DNA from: Georgenia satyanarayanai
GTDB lineage: Bacteria > Actinomycetota > Actinomycetes > Actinomycetales > Actinomycetaceae
NCBI RefSeq assembly: GCF_900116375.1
Contig: NZ_UETB01000002.1
Span: forward strand, 124,001-188,000
Reading direction: 5' to 3'
Length of the DNA: 64,000 nucleotides
The notes under the pieces were generated by a model that was given only the letters and a program-made list of their open reading frames with translations, had not been told where the DNA came from and searched no databases. Below are positions 1 through 8,175 of this stretch, piece after piece (the first letter of the stretch is position 1; every line of letters begins with the position of its first letter). The position numbers and the translations under genes are program-made.

Positions 1-27
1 GAGAGGGGGCGGGAGGGGGAAGCCGGC

Positions 28-465
28 TCAGGTCTTCTCCCAGGGTTCGACGGGGCCGGGGACGGGGACGAAGAGGGGGTGGACCGCGACGTCGGTGACG
101 TCACGGACGAGGGCGTAGCGGTCCGGGCTGCGCTCGGCGAGCTTGGCGAGCAGGTGGGCCCACTCGTAGGCGACCTGCCCCTCGGTCACCGGCAGCGGGA
201 CGACGGCGTCGAGCGCCACGGGCCGGTCGATCCGGCTGCGGTCGAAGCGGTAGCCCCGCTCGTCGGCCTCGACGGCGAGCACGCCGAGGTAGGCGCAGAC
301 CGACGCGACCGGGTCCGCCGTCGCCCGGAAACGGACGAGCTGGCTGTGGTTGAGGTAGCCCTTGGTCCGCCCGGCGAGCACCGCCTGCGCCAGCAGCGTC
401 TCGCGCCAGCACGCGACCAGCCCCTGCCGGTCGAGGTACCGCGGATGGACCGACCAGACCCTCAT
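28..465 (-). CDS. Pyrimidine dimer DNA glycosylase / AP lyase (endonuclease V family)
   Basis: 145 aa. The N-terminus MRVWSVHPRYLDRQGLVACW and the following helix-rich region are typical of the Pyr_excise family, which excises UV-induced pyrimidine dimers and cleaves the abasic site. The ATG at 465 overlaps the stop of the upstream glycosyltransferase (ATGA), so it is the last gene of the carotenoid operon and is probably translationally coupled. Length is normal for the family. A UV-repair enzyme at the end of a pigment operon suggests a shared light-stress role, but that is inference from position. The open frame continues upstream of this ATG only as a shadow of the glycosyltransferase. 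Confidence 0.85.
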   Translation of the reverse strand: MRVWSVHPRYLDRQGLVACWRETLLAQAVLAGRTKGYLNHSQLVRFRATADPVASVCAYLGVLAVEADERGYRFDRSRIDRPVALDAVVPLPVTEGQVAYEWAHLLAKLAERSPDRYALVRDVTDVAVHPLFVPVPGPVEPWEKT

Positions 466-1208
466 GCCGTCCCGTCCTTGGCGGGCAGCCCGAGGCGCAC
501 CGCCCACCGGGTCCACGGCGGCGCCACCCGCCAGTTGACGGCCAGCGTGCGGAAGGCCCGCCGGAAGCGGCGCCGCAGCTGGGCCAGGCCCACGAGGCTG
601 CGCGCCGAGACGCCGACGACGATCGTCCGGTCCAGGCACACCCGGCGGCGCGGACCGAGCGCGAAGGCGAGGTCGAGGTCGTCGTGGAGCTCGGCGTCGT
701 CGTCGTGCACGGCGGCGCGCACGGCGAGCCAGCTGGAGCGGCGCACCGCCATGCTCGACCCCCACAGCGCGTGGTGGCCGAGCGCGAGGTAGCACAACCC
801 GTAGTAGGCGCCGAGGTAGACGGCGGAGACGAGCCGGCCGCCGCGGGGCAGCTCGTAGAAGCTCCCGACGCCGGTGACGGCGTCCCGGCGGGGGTCGGTC
901 ATCGCGGCGGTGACGCGCTCGAGCCAGTCGGGGCCGGGCAGGGAGTCGGCGTCGAGACGGGCGATGAGGTCCCCGCGTGCGGCGTCGTAGCCGGCGGCGG
1001 CGGCCATCGGGATCCCCGCCCGCGGCTCGGTGACGACGCGTGCGCCGTGCCGGCGGGCGACCTCCGCCGTCGCGTCGCGGGAGCCGTTGTCGACGACGAC
1101 CACCTCCAGCGGCGCGAGCGTCTGCCGCTCCAGGGCGTCCAGGCAGCGCTCGAGGGCCGGCGCGTCGTCCCGTGCCGGGATGACGACGCTCACGCTCAGC
1201 GGGCTCAC
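462..1208 (-). CDS. crtX: Family 2 glycosyltransferase, probable carotenoid glycosyltransferase CrtX
   Basis: About 248 aa. It is a GT-A fold enzyme: VVIPARDDAPALERCLDAL at the N-terminus, VVVDNGSRDAT, then a DxD-type motif LDADSLPGPDW near residue 90. It probably transfers a sugar to the terminal hydroxyls of the C50 carotenoid, since GT2 enzymes named CrtX sit in the Micrococcus luteus and Corynebacterium C50 clusters. Here it lies directly after the carotenoid genes. I chose the GTG at 1208 because it overlaps the upstream stop by 4 nt (GTGA). A GTG at 1217 would add three residues. The substrate is inferred from context only. Confidence 0.75.
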   Translation of the reverse strand: MSPLSVSVVIPARDDAPALERCLDALERQTLAPLEVVVVDNGSRDATAEVARRHGARVVTEPRAGIPMAAAAGYDAARGDLIARLDADSLPGPDWLERVTAAMTDPRRDAVTGVGSFYELPRGGRLVSAVYLGAYYGLCYLALGHHALWGSSMAVRRSSWLAVRAAVHDDDAELHDDLDLAFALGPRRRVCLDRTIVVGVSARSLVGLAQLRRRFRRAFRTLAVNWRVAPPWTRWAVRLGLPAKDGTA

Positions 1209-1798
1209 CGTGCCCACCGGGCCACGAGCAGCCCCGCGACGACCGAGCCCACCCCGCCGGCGGTGAGGTCACCGATCGTGTCGCCGTAGGCCACGTAGAC
1301 CGACTCGTCGACGTACGTGTACCCGGCCCACTCGGCGATCTCCCACAGCACGCCGAGCGTCACGCCCACGCTCGCCGTCGTGAGCGCGATGCCGGCGCGG
1401 CCGGCGCGGGTGGCGGGATCGGCGAGCAGCCCGCCGCGCAGGATGACGATGCCGAGGGTGGCGGCGATGAGTCCGTTGACGAACAGGTGCGCGGGCACGT
1501 CGACCCAGCGCACCGTCTCGTAGAGCCCGACGGCGCTGGCCCAGCCGGCGGCGACGAGCGCGGCCCCGAGCAGCGCCTGGAGGGTGGCGGGCAGGAGGAG
1601 CACCCGCGCGACGGTGACGCCGCCCAGCACGAGGAGGGCCACCGCCGCGGCGACGACGTCGACGGCGAGCGCCGCCGGGACGCTGAGGACGGCGAGGACC
1701 GCGACGGTCTGCGCCGCGACCCGCGCGGGACGCGGACCCGGGACGGTGAGGAGCACGCCGGCCGGCGTGGCGGGGCGGGGCTGGTGCTCGTCGGGCAT
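1205..1798 (-). CDS. Multi-pass membrane protein resembling DUF2238 in carotenoid operon
   Basis: 197 aa with about six hydrophobic segments. The second half has VLWEIAEWAGY, followed by a DTIGDLTAGGVGSVV stretch, which is the pattern seen in DUF2238/YjdF-like membrane proteins (a Trp-Glu-rich helix followed by GD...GD). The ATG at 1798 shares one base with the stop of crtEb (TGATG). Function is unknown. It is placed between the lycopene elongase and the glycosyltransferase, so a part in pigment modification, transport or membrane organisation is possible but not shown by the sequence. Confidence 0.65.
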   Translation of the reverse strand: MPDEHQPRPATPAGVLLTVPGPRPARVAAQTVAVLAVLSVPAALAVDVVAAAVALLVLGGVTVARVLLLPATLQALLGAALVAAGWASAVGLYETVRWVDVPAHLFVNGLIAATLGIVILRGGLLADPATRAGRAGIALTTASVGVTLGVLWEIAEWAGYTYVDESVYVAYGDTIGDLTAGGVGSVVAGLLVARWAR

Positions 1799-2676
1799 CA
1801 GCGGGTCCACGCGATGGCGATGAGCAGCTGGGTGATGAGGAACCCGGTGCCGAGGTTGAACCAGATGAACCGGCGCCAGCCGGCGTTGGCCTCCTCGCAG
1901 CGCTCGTCGGGCAGGGAGCGGAACGGCCAGATGGAGATGACGTACGGGACGACGAGCACGGCGGCCAGCGCGCCGGGCCACCCGGTCCCCAGCACCACCA
2001 CACCGGCCGCCGCGTACAGCGCGATGGCCAGGCGGGTGGTGCGGGCGGCGCCGAGCCAGGTCGCGACGGAGGCGATGCCTGCCTCCCGGTCCGCGGTGAC
2101 GTCCTGGACGGCCCCGAAGGCGTGGGACGCCATGCCCCACAGGAAGAACGCGACGAGTGCGGCGAGCGCGCCACCCACCGGGGAGCCGCCCGCGAGGACC
2201 AGCCCGAAGACCGCCGGGCTGACGAAGTGGGTGCTCGAGGTGAGCGAGTCGAGGACGGGCCGCTCCTTGAACCGCAGCACGGGGGCCGAGTAGGCGATGA
2301 CGGCGAGCACGCTCACGGTGAGCACCGCCGTCGAGGCCGCCGACCCGAGGAGGACGAGGGCGAGTACGAAGGGCAGGTTGCTCAGCACCGACGCCCAGAT
2401 GGTCGTGCGGTGCCAGCGGCGGTCGAGGACGATCCCCTCGATGCTGCCCTTGCGGGGGTTGCGGAGGTCGGACTCGTAGTCGAAGACGTCGTTGACCCCG
2501 TACATGAGGAGGTTGTACGGGATGAGGAAGTACAGCGTGCCGACGACGAGCGCGAGGTCCACGCCGCCGCCCGCCATGAGGTAGGCCGCCGCGAAGGGGT
2601 AGGCGGTGTTGATCCAGCTGACCGGCCGCGACGAGCCGAGGAGCTGACGCAGGGCGCCGGTGGAGGTGGCGGTCAT
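1798..2676 (-). CDS. crtEb: Lycopene elongase (UbiA-family prenyltransferase, CrtEb)
   Basis: 292 aa integral membrane prenyltransferase. The UbiA Asp-rich motif NDVFDYESD lies near residue 62 and a second Asp motif, DVTADREAGI, lies near residue 190. CrtEb adds two dimethylallyl units to lycopene (C40) and gives C50 flavuxanthin-type products. It overlaps crtYf upstream by 4 nt (ATGA), and crtYe/crtYf lie just upstream, which is the classic C50 order. The ATG at 2676 gives a normal family length. Whether the final pigment is decaprenoxanthin- or sarcinaxanthin-like cannot be read from the sequence. Confidence 0.9.
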   Translation of the reverse strand: MTATSTGALRQLLGSSRPVSWINTAYPFAAAYLMAGGGVDLALVVGTLYFLIPYNLLMYGVNDVFDYESDLRNPRKGSIEGIVLDRRWHRTTIWASVLSNLPFVLALVLLGSAASTAVLTVSVLAVIAYSAPVLRFKERPVLDSLTSSTHFVSPAVFGLVLAGGSPVGGALAALVAFFLWGMASHAFGAVQDVTADREAGIASVATWLGAARTTRLAIALYAAAGVVVLGTGWPGALAAVLVVPYVISIWPFRSLPDERCEEANAGWRRFIWFNLGTGFLITQLLIAIAWTR

Positions 2677-2993
2677 GCCCGCTCCTCCTCGGCCCGGTGG
2701 GGGCGCAGCAGCTCCCACAGCGCCGGGAGGAAGAGCACCGAGGCGAGCGGCCAGGCGAGGTCCTCCACGGGCGCGAGGAGGAGCCGGACGCCGGTGAGCT
2801 GGGACTCGTCGTAGCGGAACAGGTCGGCGGCGATCATCAGGCTGTCGAAGACGACCGTGAGCACACCGAGGGCGACGAGCGTGATCGCCGTCGCCGCCCA
2901 CCAGCGCCGGCCCAGCCGCCGCACCCGGGTGGCGACGACGGCGGTGGCGAGGACGGGCACGAGGAAGAGGCCCGCCAGCAGGAGGTAGCTCAC
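2673..2993 (-). CDS. crtYf: C50 carotenoid epsilon/gamma-cyclase subunit CrtYf
   Basis: 106 aa with three hydrophobic helices and a PVEDLAWPLASVLFLPALWE segment typical of the lycopene cyclase domain (CarR/CrtYc-like). It works as a heterodimer with CrtYe to cyclise the ends of the C50 chain. The GTG start at 2993 directly abuts the stop of crtYe, and the end overlaps crtEb by 4 nt. Small size is normal for the split cyclase found in Gram-positive bacteria. Confidence 0.88.
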   Translation of the reverse strand: MSYLLLAGLFLVPVLATAVVATRVRRLGRRWWAATAITLVALGVLTVVFDSLMIAADLFRYDESQLTGVRLLLAPVEDLAWPLASVLFLPALWELLRPHRAEEERA

Positions 2994-3335
2994 TCAGCCC
3001 ACCTCCGCCGTCCGTCGCCGGCGCGAGCGCAGGAGCAGGAGGACCAGGCCGTGGAGCACGAGGGTGAGGTAGCAGAGGAAGGTGACGAAGACGAGCTCCT
3101 CCAGGGGAAGCTCAGGGGCGAGCATGATCCCGGTCATCGCCTCGCTCTCCCCGCGGTGGTAGAAGCCGGAGACGATCGCGGCGACGTCCCACAGGAGGAA
3201 GAACGCGACGCCGACGGCGAGGACGAGGGCACCACGCCGGGCGTCGGCCCACAGGACGAGGCGGAAGCGGGCGTCGAGCAGGGCCATGCAGCCGAGCGGG
3301 ACGAGCAGCGCCGCGAGGTAGGCGAGAGCGATCAC
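2994..3335 (-). CDS. crtYe: C50 carotenoid epsilon/gamma-cyclase subunit CrtYe
   Basis: 113 aa with three hydrophobic helices and the conserved PLEELVFVTFLCYLT motif of the lycopene cyclase domain family (PxEE being the hallmark). It is the partner of CrtYf. The GTG at 3335 overlaps the crtI stop by 4 nt (GTGA). Longer in-frame starts upstream would lie inside crtI and are rejected. Confidence 0.88.
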   Translation of the reverse strand: MIALAYLAALLVPLGCMALLDARFRLVLWADARRGALVLAVGVAFFLLWDVAAIVSGFYHRGESEAMTGIMLAPELPLEELVFVTFLCYLTLVLHGLVLLLLRSRRRRTAEVG

Positions 3336-4918
3336 GAGTCCCACAGTGCCATCTCGGCGTGCACCCGGTCGCGCACGATCTCCGCGCTGATGAGGCACAT
3401 CGGCAGGCCGATGCCGGGGATGGTGCTCGCCCCGGCGTAGTACAGGCCGCTCACCGTCCGCGAGGCGTTGCCCGGCCGGAAGAAGGCGCTCTGCCGCAGC
3501 GTGTGGGCCGGCCCGAGCATGCCCCCGCGCCAGGAGTTGAGGTCCGCGGCGAAGTCGCCGGGTCCCACCGTCCGGCGCACCCGGATGCGCTCGCGCAGGT
3601 CCGGGATGCCGGTCCACGAGGCGAGCTGGTCGATGGCGGCGTCGGCGATCTCCTCGACGGCGCGGTCACCGCCGCCGTCGATCCCGCCGCGCCCGAGGGA
3701 GGGGTCGGCCGGGACCGGGACGAGGATGAAGACGTTCTCCGCACCCTCGGGCGCGACACCCGGGTCGGTGCGCGAGGGGGTGCACACGTAGGCGGAGGCC
3801 GGCCGCGGGACCCGGCCCTCGCGGATGTCGCGGAAGTTGCGGTCCCAGTCCTCGGTGAAGAGCAGGGTGTGGTGGGGCAGCTGGGGCAGGCGGCCGTCCA
3901 CCCCGAGGTAGACGAGCACGCCGCCGGGGCCGGGGTCCCGGCGCGCCCACCAGCGGGCGGGGCGCTCGCGCACGGCGGGCGGGAGCAGCTCGGTCTCCAC
4001 GTGGTGGAGGTCGGCCGCAGCGACGACGACGTCGGCCCGCAGGCGGCGCTCGATGCCGGCGGCGTCGCGGTAGCGGACCCCCGTCACGCGGGCCCGTGGG
4101 CGGCGCCTGCCCGTGGGGCCGGACTCCGTCGTCACGGCGGTGACGGTGGCGCCGGTGCGGACGGTGACGTCCTGCTGCTCGGCGAGCCCGGCGACGGCCT
4201 CGACGAGCCGGGTGAAGCCGCCCTGGGGGTACTGGACGCCGCCGGTGAGGTCGAGGGCGCTCATGAGGTGGTACATGCTCGGCGTGCGGTCGGGCGAGGA
4301 GCCGAGGAACACCGCGGGGTAGCCCAGGATCTGGCGCAGCCGGCGGTCGGTGAAGCTGGCGGCGACGTGCGCCTTGAGCGAGCGGCCCAGGAGTGGCAGC
4401 AGCCGGTGCACCCGGCGCATCACGTCCGGCACGGCCAGGTCCCGCCACGAGGTGAAGCTCGTGTAGAGGAAGTGGCGCAGCGCCATGTCGTAGGTCTCCT
4501 GCGCCGTGTCGAGGTACTGCGCCAGGCGGCGCCCGGCCCCCGGCTCGACCCGTTCGAACGCGGCAAGGTTCGCCTCGCGGTCCGGCAGCACGTCCAGCGC
4601 CTCGCTGTGCCCCTCGTAGAAGACCCGGTAGGCCGGGTCGAGGGTGACGAGGTCGAGCTGCTCGGCGCTGGAGCTGCCGAGCAGCCGGAAGAACCGGTCG
4701 AAGACCTCGGGCATGAGGTACCAGGACGGGCCGGTGTCGAAACGGAAGCCCTCCGCGCTCCAGCTGCCCGCGCGACCGCCCACCTCCTCGCGCTGCTCGA
4801 GGAGGTCGACGCGGAAGCCGTCGCGGGCCAGCAGCGCGGCCGTCGCCAGCCCGGAGATCCCGCCCCCGACGACGACGGCCGTGGGCGCGTCGGCCCGCGT
4901 CCCCGGCGCGGTGGTCAT
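3332..4918 (-). CDS. crtI: Phytoene desaturase CrtI
   Basis: 528 aa flavoprotein. The N-terminal FAD-binding motif VVGGGISGLATAALLARDGF is followed by the EEVGGRAGS loop, and the C-terminal GLYYAGASTIPGIGLPMCLI segment is the carotenoid-desaturase signature. It converts phytoene to lycopene by four desaturations, normally using FAD. The ATG at 4918 overlaps crtB by 4 nt. Length is typical. Confidence 0.93.
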   Translation of the reverse strand: MTTAPGTRADAPTAVVVGGGISGLATAALLARDGFRVDLLEQREEVGGRAGSWSAEGFRFDTGPSWYLMPEVFDRFFRLLGSSSAEQLDLVTLDPAYRVFYEGHSEALDVLPDREANLAAFERVEPGAGRRLAQYLDTAQETYDMALRHFLYTSFTSWRDLAVPDVMRRVHRLLPLLGRSLKAHVAASFTDRRLRQILGYPAVFLGSSPDRTPSMYHLMSALDLTGGVQYPQGGFTRLVEAVAGLAEQQDVTVRTGATVTAVTTESGPTGRRRPRARVTGVRYRDAAGIERRLRADVVVAAADLHHVETELLPPAVRERPARWWARRDPGPGGVLVYLGVDGRLPQLPHHTLLFTEDWDRNFRDIREGRVPRPASAYVCTPSRTDPGVAPEGAENVFILVPVPADPSLGRGGIDGGGDRAVEEIADAAIDQLASWTGIPDLRERIRVRRTVGPGDFAADLNSWRGGMLGPAHTLRQSAFFRPGNASRTVSGLYYAGASTIPGIGLPMCLISAEIVRDRVHAEMALWDS

Positions 4919-5784
4919 CGACGTCCTCCCGTGAGGGTCCCGCGCAGCACGATGCGGGCCTTGACCGGGTCGGGGACCCGCACACGCTCGGTCCGGATCT
5001 GCGCCGCGGGGGTCTCCCGCAGCCGCCGGGACAGCTCGCTGAACAGGCCGTGGGCCACGCGCACGGCCCGGCGGCTGCTCGCGGGCAGCTGGACCAGGGC
5101 CAGCTCCGCCGCGTCCAGGTCCGCGTCGATGTCGTCGAGGAGCGCGTCGCGGTGCGCGTCGCTGAAGGCCGCCGGGTCCAGGCCCGGGAAGTACGTGCGT
5201 CCCAGCGCGTCGTGGTCCTGGCCGAGGTCGCGCAGGAAGTTCACCTTCTGGAAGGCGGCGCCCAGGCGGCCGGCACCGGGGGCGAGGCGCTCGTAGGTGG
5301 CGTCGTCGCCGTCGACGAAGACACGCAGGCACATGAGTCCGACGACCTCCGCCGAGCCGTGGACGTACTCGGCCAGGCTCGCCTCGTCGTGCTCGTCGAC
5401 GGACAGGTCCGCTCGCATCGAGGCGAAGAACGGGGTGATGAGCTCGGGCCCGATGCCGTAGCGGCGGGCGGTGCGGGCGAAGGCGTGGACGACGAGGTTG
5501 GCGCTGCGACCGCTGGCCAGCGCCTGGCCGGTGTCCTCCTCGAGGGCGTCCAGCATGGCGCCGCGGTCGGCGGCGGACCAGGACTGGTCGGGGTCGTCGA
5601 CGATCTCGTCGGCCACCCGCACGAGCGCGTAGATGTTGCGCACGTGCTCGCGGTCGCCGGGAGCGAGCAGGCGGCACGCCCAGCCGAAGGACGTGGAGTA
5701 CGCGTCGATGACGACGGCGGCGCTGCGGCTGGCGACGTCGTCGTACCGGGAGGCCGCGGCCGGCCGGCGGGACGGACGGCTCAC
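4915..5784 (-). CDS. crtB: Phytoene synthase CrtB
   Basis: 289 aa. It condenses two geranylgeranyl diphosphates into phytoene. Both Mg-binding Asp-rich motifs are visible: RVADEIVDDP near residue 55 and NFLRDLGQDHDALGR near residue 180. The GTG at 5784 overlaps the crtE stop by 4 nt, so I prefer it to the upstream ATG at 5820, which lies inside crtE. It lies between crtE and crtI, as expected for a carotenoid operon. Confidence 0.92.
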   Translation of the reverse strand: MSRPSRRPAAASRYDDVASRSAAVVIDAYSTSFGWACRLLAPGDREHVRNIYALVRVADEIVDDPDQSWSAADRGAMLDALEEDTGQALASGRSANLVVHAFARTARRYGIGPELITPFFASMRADLSVDEHDEASLAEYVHGSAEVVGLMCLRVFVDGDDATYERLAPGAGRLGAAFQKVNFLRDLGQDHDALGRTYFPGLDPAAFSDAHRDALLDDIDADLDAAELALVQLPASSRRAVRVAHGLFSELSRRLRETPAAQIRTERVRVPDPVKARIVLRGTLTGGRR

Positions 5785-6827
5785 GCCGCCCTCGCGCCGC
5801 GGGAGACGGTTCGCGCCCACTCGTCCAGGAGCCGGGCCTCGGGCAGGTGCGCGACCGCCTCACGCGCCTCCCGGTCGAGGTCTGCGGCGAGGCCCTCGAC
5901 GTAGGCGCGCGCCCCGCACTCCTCCAGGAGCGTGCGCACCCGGGCGGCGTCGGCGTCGTCGATCACGCCGGAGACGAGGTAGGGGTGGATGTGGGCCCAG
6001 GCGGGCGTCGTCCGGGCGAAGGCGATGAGCGGGGTGCACTTGCCCTCGCGCAGGTCGGAGACCGTGCTCTTCCCGGTGGCCGACTCCTCCCCGAACATGC
6101 CGTCGAGGTCGTCGCGCAGCTGGTAGCCGATGCCGAGCAGGCGGGCGAACCGGGTGAGCGCGGACTCGTGCTCGGCGTCCGCCCCGCCGAGCACGGCGGC
6201 CAGCTGGAGCGGCAGCTCGAAGGAGTACACCGCCGTCTTCTGGTGCTCCATCGAGATGACGGCGGGGATGTCGGCCTCGCCGTCGAGGCTCAGGCGCACG
6301 TCGGTGAGCTCCCCGGCGGCGCTCAGGTGCAGGGCGCGGTCGAGGAGGTCGAGCATCCGCTCGACGGTGTCCGGGGGCGCACCACACAGCGCGATGCCGC
6401 GCACGGCACCGGCGAGGGCGAGGTCGCCCGCGAGGATGGCCGCGCTCTGCCCGTAGTGGGTGGCACGCTCGGCGTCGTGGCCGCGTTCGCGCGCGTCGGC
6501 GGCGAAGGTGCCGACGACGTTGGGCCGGCCGCGGCGGACCGTGTCGCCGTCGATGACGTCGTCGTGGACCACGAGCGCGGTGTGGAGCAGCTCGAGCGAG
6601 GCCCCCACCCGGGCGGCGACGTCCGTCTGCCGCCCGCCCAGGGCGAGGTAGACGCTGTGGAAGAGCATGGGCCGCAGGCGCTTGCCGCCCGCGGAGGCGT
6701 CCCGGAGCGCCGCCCACAGCTGCGTGTGCTCCGCGCCCACGAGGTGGCGGGTGCCGTCGGCGAAGAAGCCGGCGAGCGCGGCGTCCACCGGGGCGGTGTC
6801 CACCGTCTCGCGCGGTGGGGCGCTCAT
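5781..6827 (-). CDS. crtE: Geranylgeranyl diphosphate synthase CrtE
   Basis: 348 aa trans-prenyl synthase. The first Asp-rich motif is VHDDVIDGDTVRRGRP near residue 90, and the second is YQLRDDLDGMFG near residue 245. GGKRLRP is at the N-terminal side. It makes the C20 precursor consumed by CrtB, and GGPP is also the ligand of the Corynebacterium CrtR repressor. The ATG at 6827 overlaps idi by 4 nt (ATGA). Confidence 0.92.
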   Translation of the reverse strand: MSAPPRETVDTAPVDAALAGFFADGTRHLVGAEHTQLWAALRDASAGGKRLRPMLFHSVYLALGGRQTDVAARVGASLELLHTALVVHDDVIDGDTVRRGRPNVVGTFAADARERGHDAERATHYGQSAAILAGDLALAGAVRGIALCGAPPDTVERMLDLLDRALHLSAAGELTDVRLSLDGEADIPAVISMEHQKTAVYSFELPLQLAAVLGGADAEHESALTRFARLLGIGYQLRDDLDGMFGEESATGKSTVSDLREGKCTPLIAFARTTPAWAHIHPYLVSGVIDDADAARVRTLLEECGARAYVEGLAADLDREAREAVAHLPEARLLDEWARTVSRGARAA

Positions 6828-7378
6828 CCGGAGGCGCTCTCAGGCAGGTGACCGGCGGCCACGAGACGCTCGACCTGCTCGACCATCCACGGGCTCACGG
6901 CCCACGGCGCGATCTCGACCGTCTGCACGGCCTCGCGGGGGTCGACCCACCGGTGCTCGGCGACCTCCTCCGGGTTCGGCTCCGGCTCCTGGGTGGTCGT
7001 CGCGACGAAGACGGGGCAGATCTCGTTCTCCACGACGCCGGACGCGTCGACGGCGCGGTACCGGAAGTCCGGGACGGCGGGGCGCACGTCGGTGACCTCG
7101 AGGCCGAGCTCGTGGCGGGCGTGGCGGGTGATCGCCTCGGTGAGGTCCTCGCCCGGCCGCGGGTGCCCGCAGAAGGAGTTGGTCCACACCCCGGGCCACG
7201 TCTTCTTGCTCAGTGCCCGGCGGGTGAGCAGGAGGCGGCCGCTGGCGTCGGTGAGGTAGCAGGAGAAGGCGAGGTGGAGGGGGGTCTCCGTGGTGTGCAC
7301 GGTCGGCCGCGGGGCGGTGCCGATGGCCGTGCCGTCCTCCGCGAGCAGCGTCACGAGGTCGTCGGTCGAGGCGGTCAT
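6824..7378 (-). CDS. idi: Isopentenyl-diphosphate delta-isomerase type 1 (Idi)
   Basis: 184 aa Nudix-fold isomerase. The catalytic region SFCGHPRPGED holds the conserved Cys, and VENEICPVF holds the catalytic Glu. The metal-binding His of PLHLAFSCYL is also present. It balances IPP and DMAPP. That suits this operon, because both CrtE (allylic primer) and CrtEb (two added C5 units) need DMAPP. It overlaps the TspO-like gene upstream and crtE downstream by 4 nt each. Confidence 0.93.
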   Translation of the reverse strand: MTASTDDLVTLLAEDGTAIGTAPRPTVHTTETPLHLAFSCYLTDASGRLLLTRRALSKKTWPGVWTNSFCGHPRPGEDLTEAITRHARHELGLEVTDVRPAVPDFRYRAVDASGVVENEICPVFVATTTQEPEPNPEEVAEHRWVDPREAVQTVEIAPWAVSPWMVEQVERLVAAGHLPESASG

Positions 7379-8175
7379 GTGGCGGTCTCCTGTCTTCCCA
7401 CTCGAGTGTCCAGTCCCGTGCGCAGCCGCACGACGATCGTGACGACGGCGACGACGGCGGCCGCCGTCACCGCCGCGACAGCAGTGGTGGTGGACTCCGG
7501 CGCGCCGGAGGTGCGGGCCACGGCGATCCAGCCCAGTCCCCACACGATGGTGGCGGCGGGCGCGAGCCGTCCGCGGCCGACCAGGGCCAGCGCGACCCCG
7601 ACCACGGCGACGACGGCGAGCACGCCGACGGCCCACCACTCGGGGGCGCCGCCACCGGTGAAGCCGCTGTCGAGCAGCGCGGCGGCGGTGTTCGCGCAGG
7701 TCGCCACACTCACCCAGCCCAGGTAGAGGCCGAGGGTGCCGTCCGCGACCACCGCCTCCACCCGGCTGCGCGGCGGCACCGCGAGCAGCCGCTGGAAGGT
7801 CAGCGCGAGCACGCCCAGCAGGGCGACGATGACGACGACGCTCAGCCACACCTGGCCGGCCTGCACGGCAAGGATCCAGGCGGCGTTGAGCACGAGGGAG
7901 GCCACGACGAGCCAGGCGATCCGGCGTGGGTCGGTGCGGTCCCACCACTGCCACACCGTGTACAGGCCCAGGCCGCCGTAGATGACGCTCCACACGGAGA
8001 ACGCCGAGGAGGCGGGGGCCAGGTGCGTGGAGTCGGCGGCGAGCACGCCGCCGGCGGCCTCGGCGATGGGGGTGCCACCGAAGAGTCCGACCCCGACGAG
8101 CGAGCCGGCCACGCACACGACGTAGGCGACGGTGACCACGATGTGGCGCACGAGCGCCGACCGGTCCTCACTCAT
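7375..8175 (-). CDS. TspO/MBR-like (tryptophan-rich sensory) membrane protein
   Basis: 266 aa with seven or more hydrophobic segments. The core ASSAFSVWSVIYGGLGLYTVWQW and later LGLYLGWVSVATCANTAA fit the enlarged actinobacterial TspO-like family rather than the 160-aa canonical TspO. Known TspO proteins bind tetrapyrroles and act in light and oxidative responses. Here it is fused into the carotenoid operon by 4-nt overlaps on both sides. Precise function is unproven. Confidence 0.75.
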   Translation of the reverse strand: MSEDRSALVRHIVVTVAYVVCVAGSLVGVGLFGGTPIAEAAGGVLAADSTHLAPASSAFSVWSVIYGGLGLYTVWQWWDRTDPRRIAWLVVASLVLNAAWILAVQAGQVWLSVVVIVALLGVLALTFQRLLAVPPRSRVEAVVADGTLGLYLGWVSVATCANTAAALLDSGFTGGGAPEWWAVGVLAVVAVVGVALALVGRGRLAPAATIVWGLGWIAVARTSGAPESTTTAVAAVTAAAVVAVVTIVVRLRTGLDTRVGRQETAT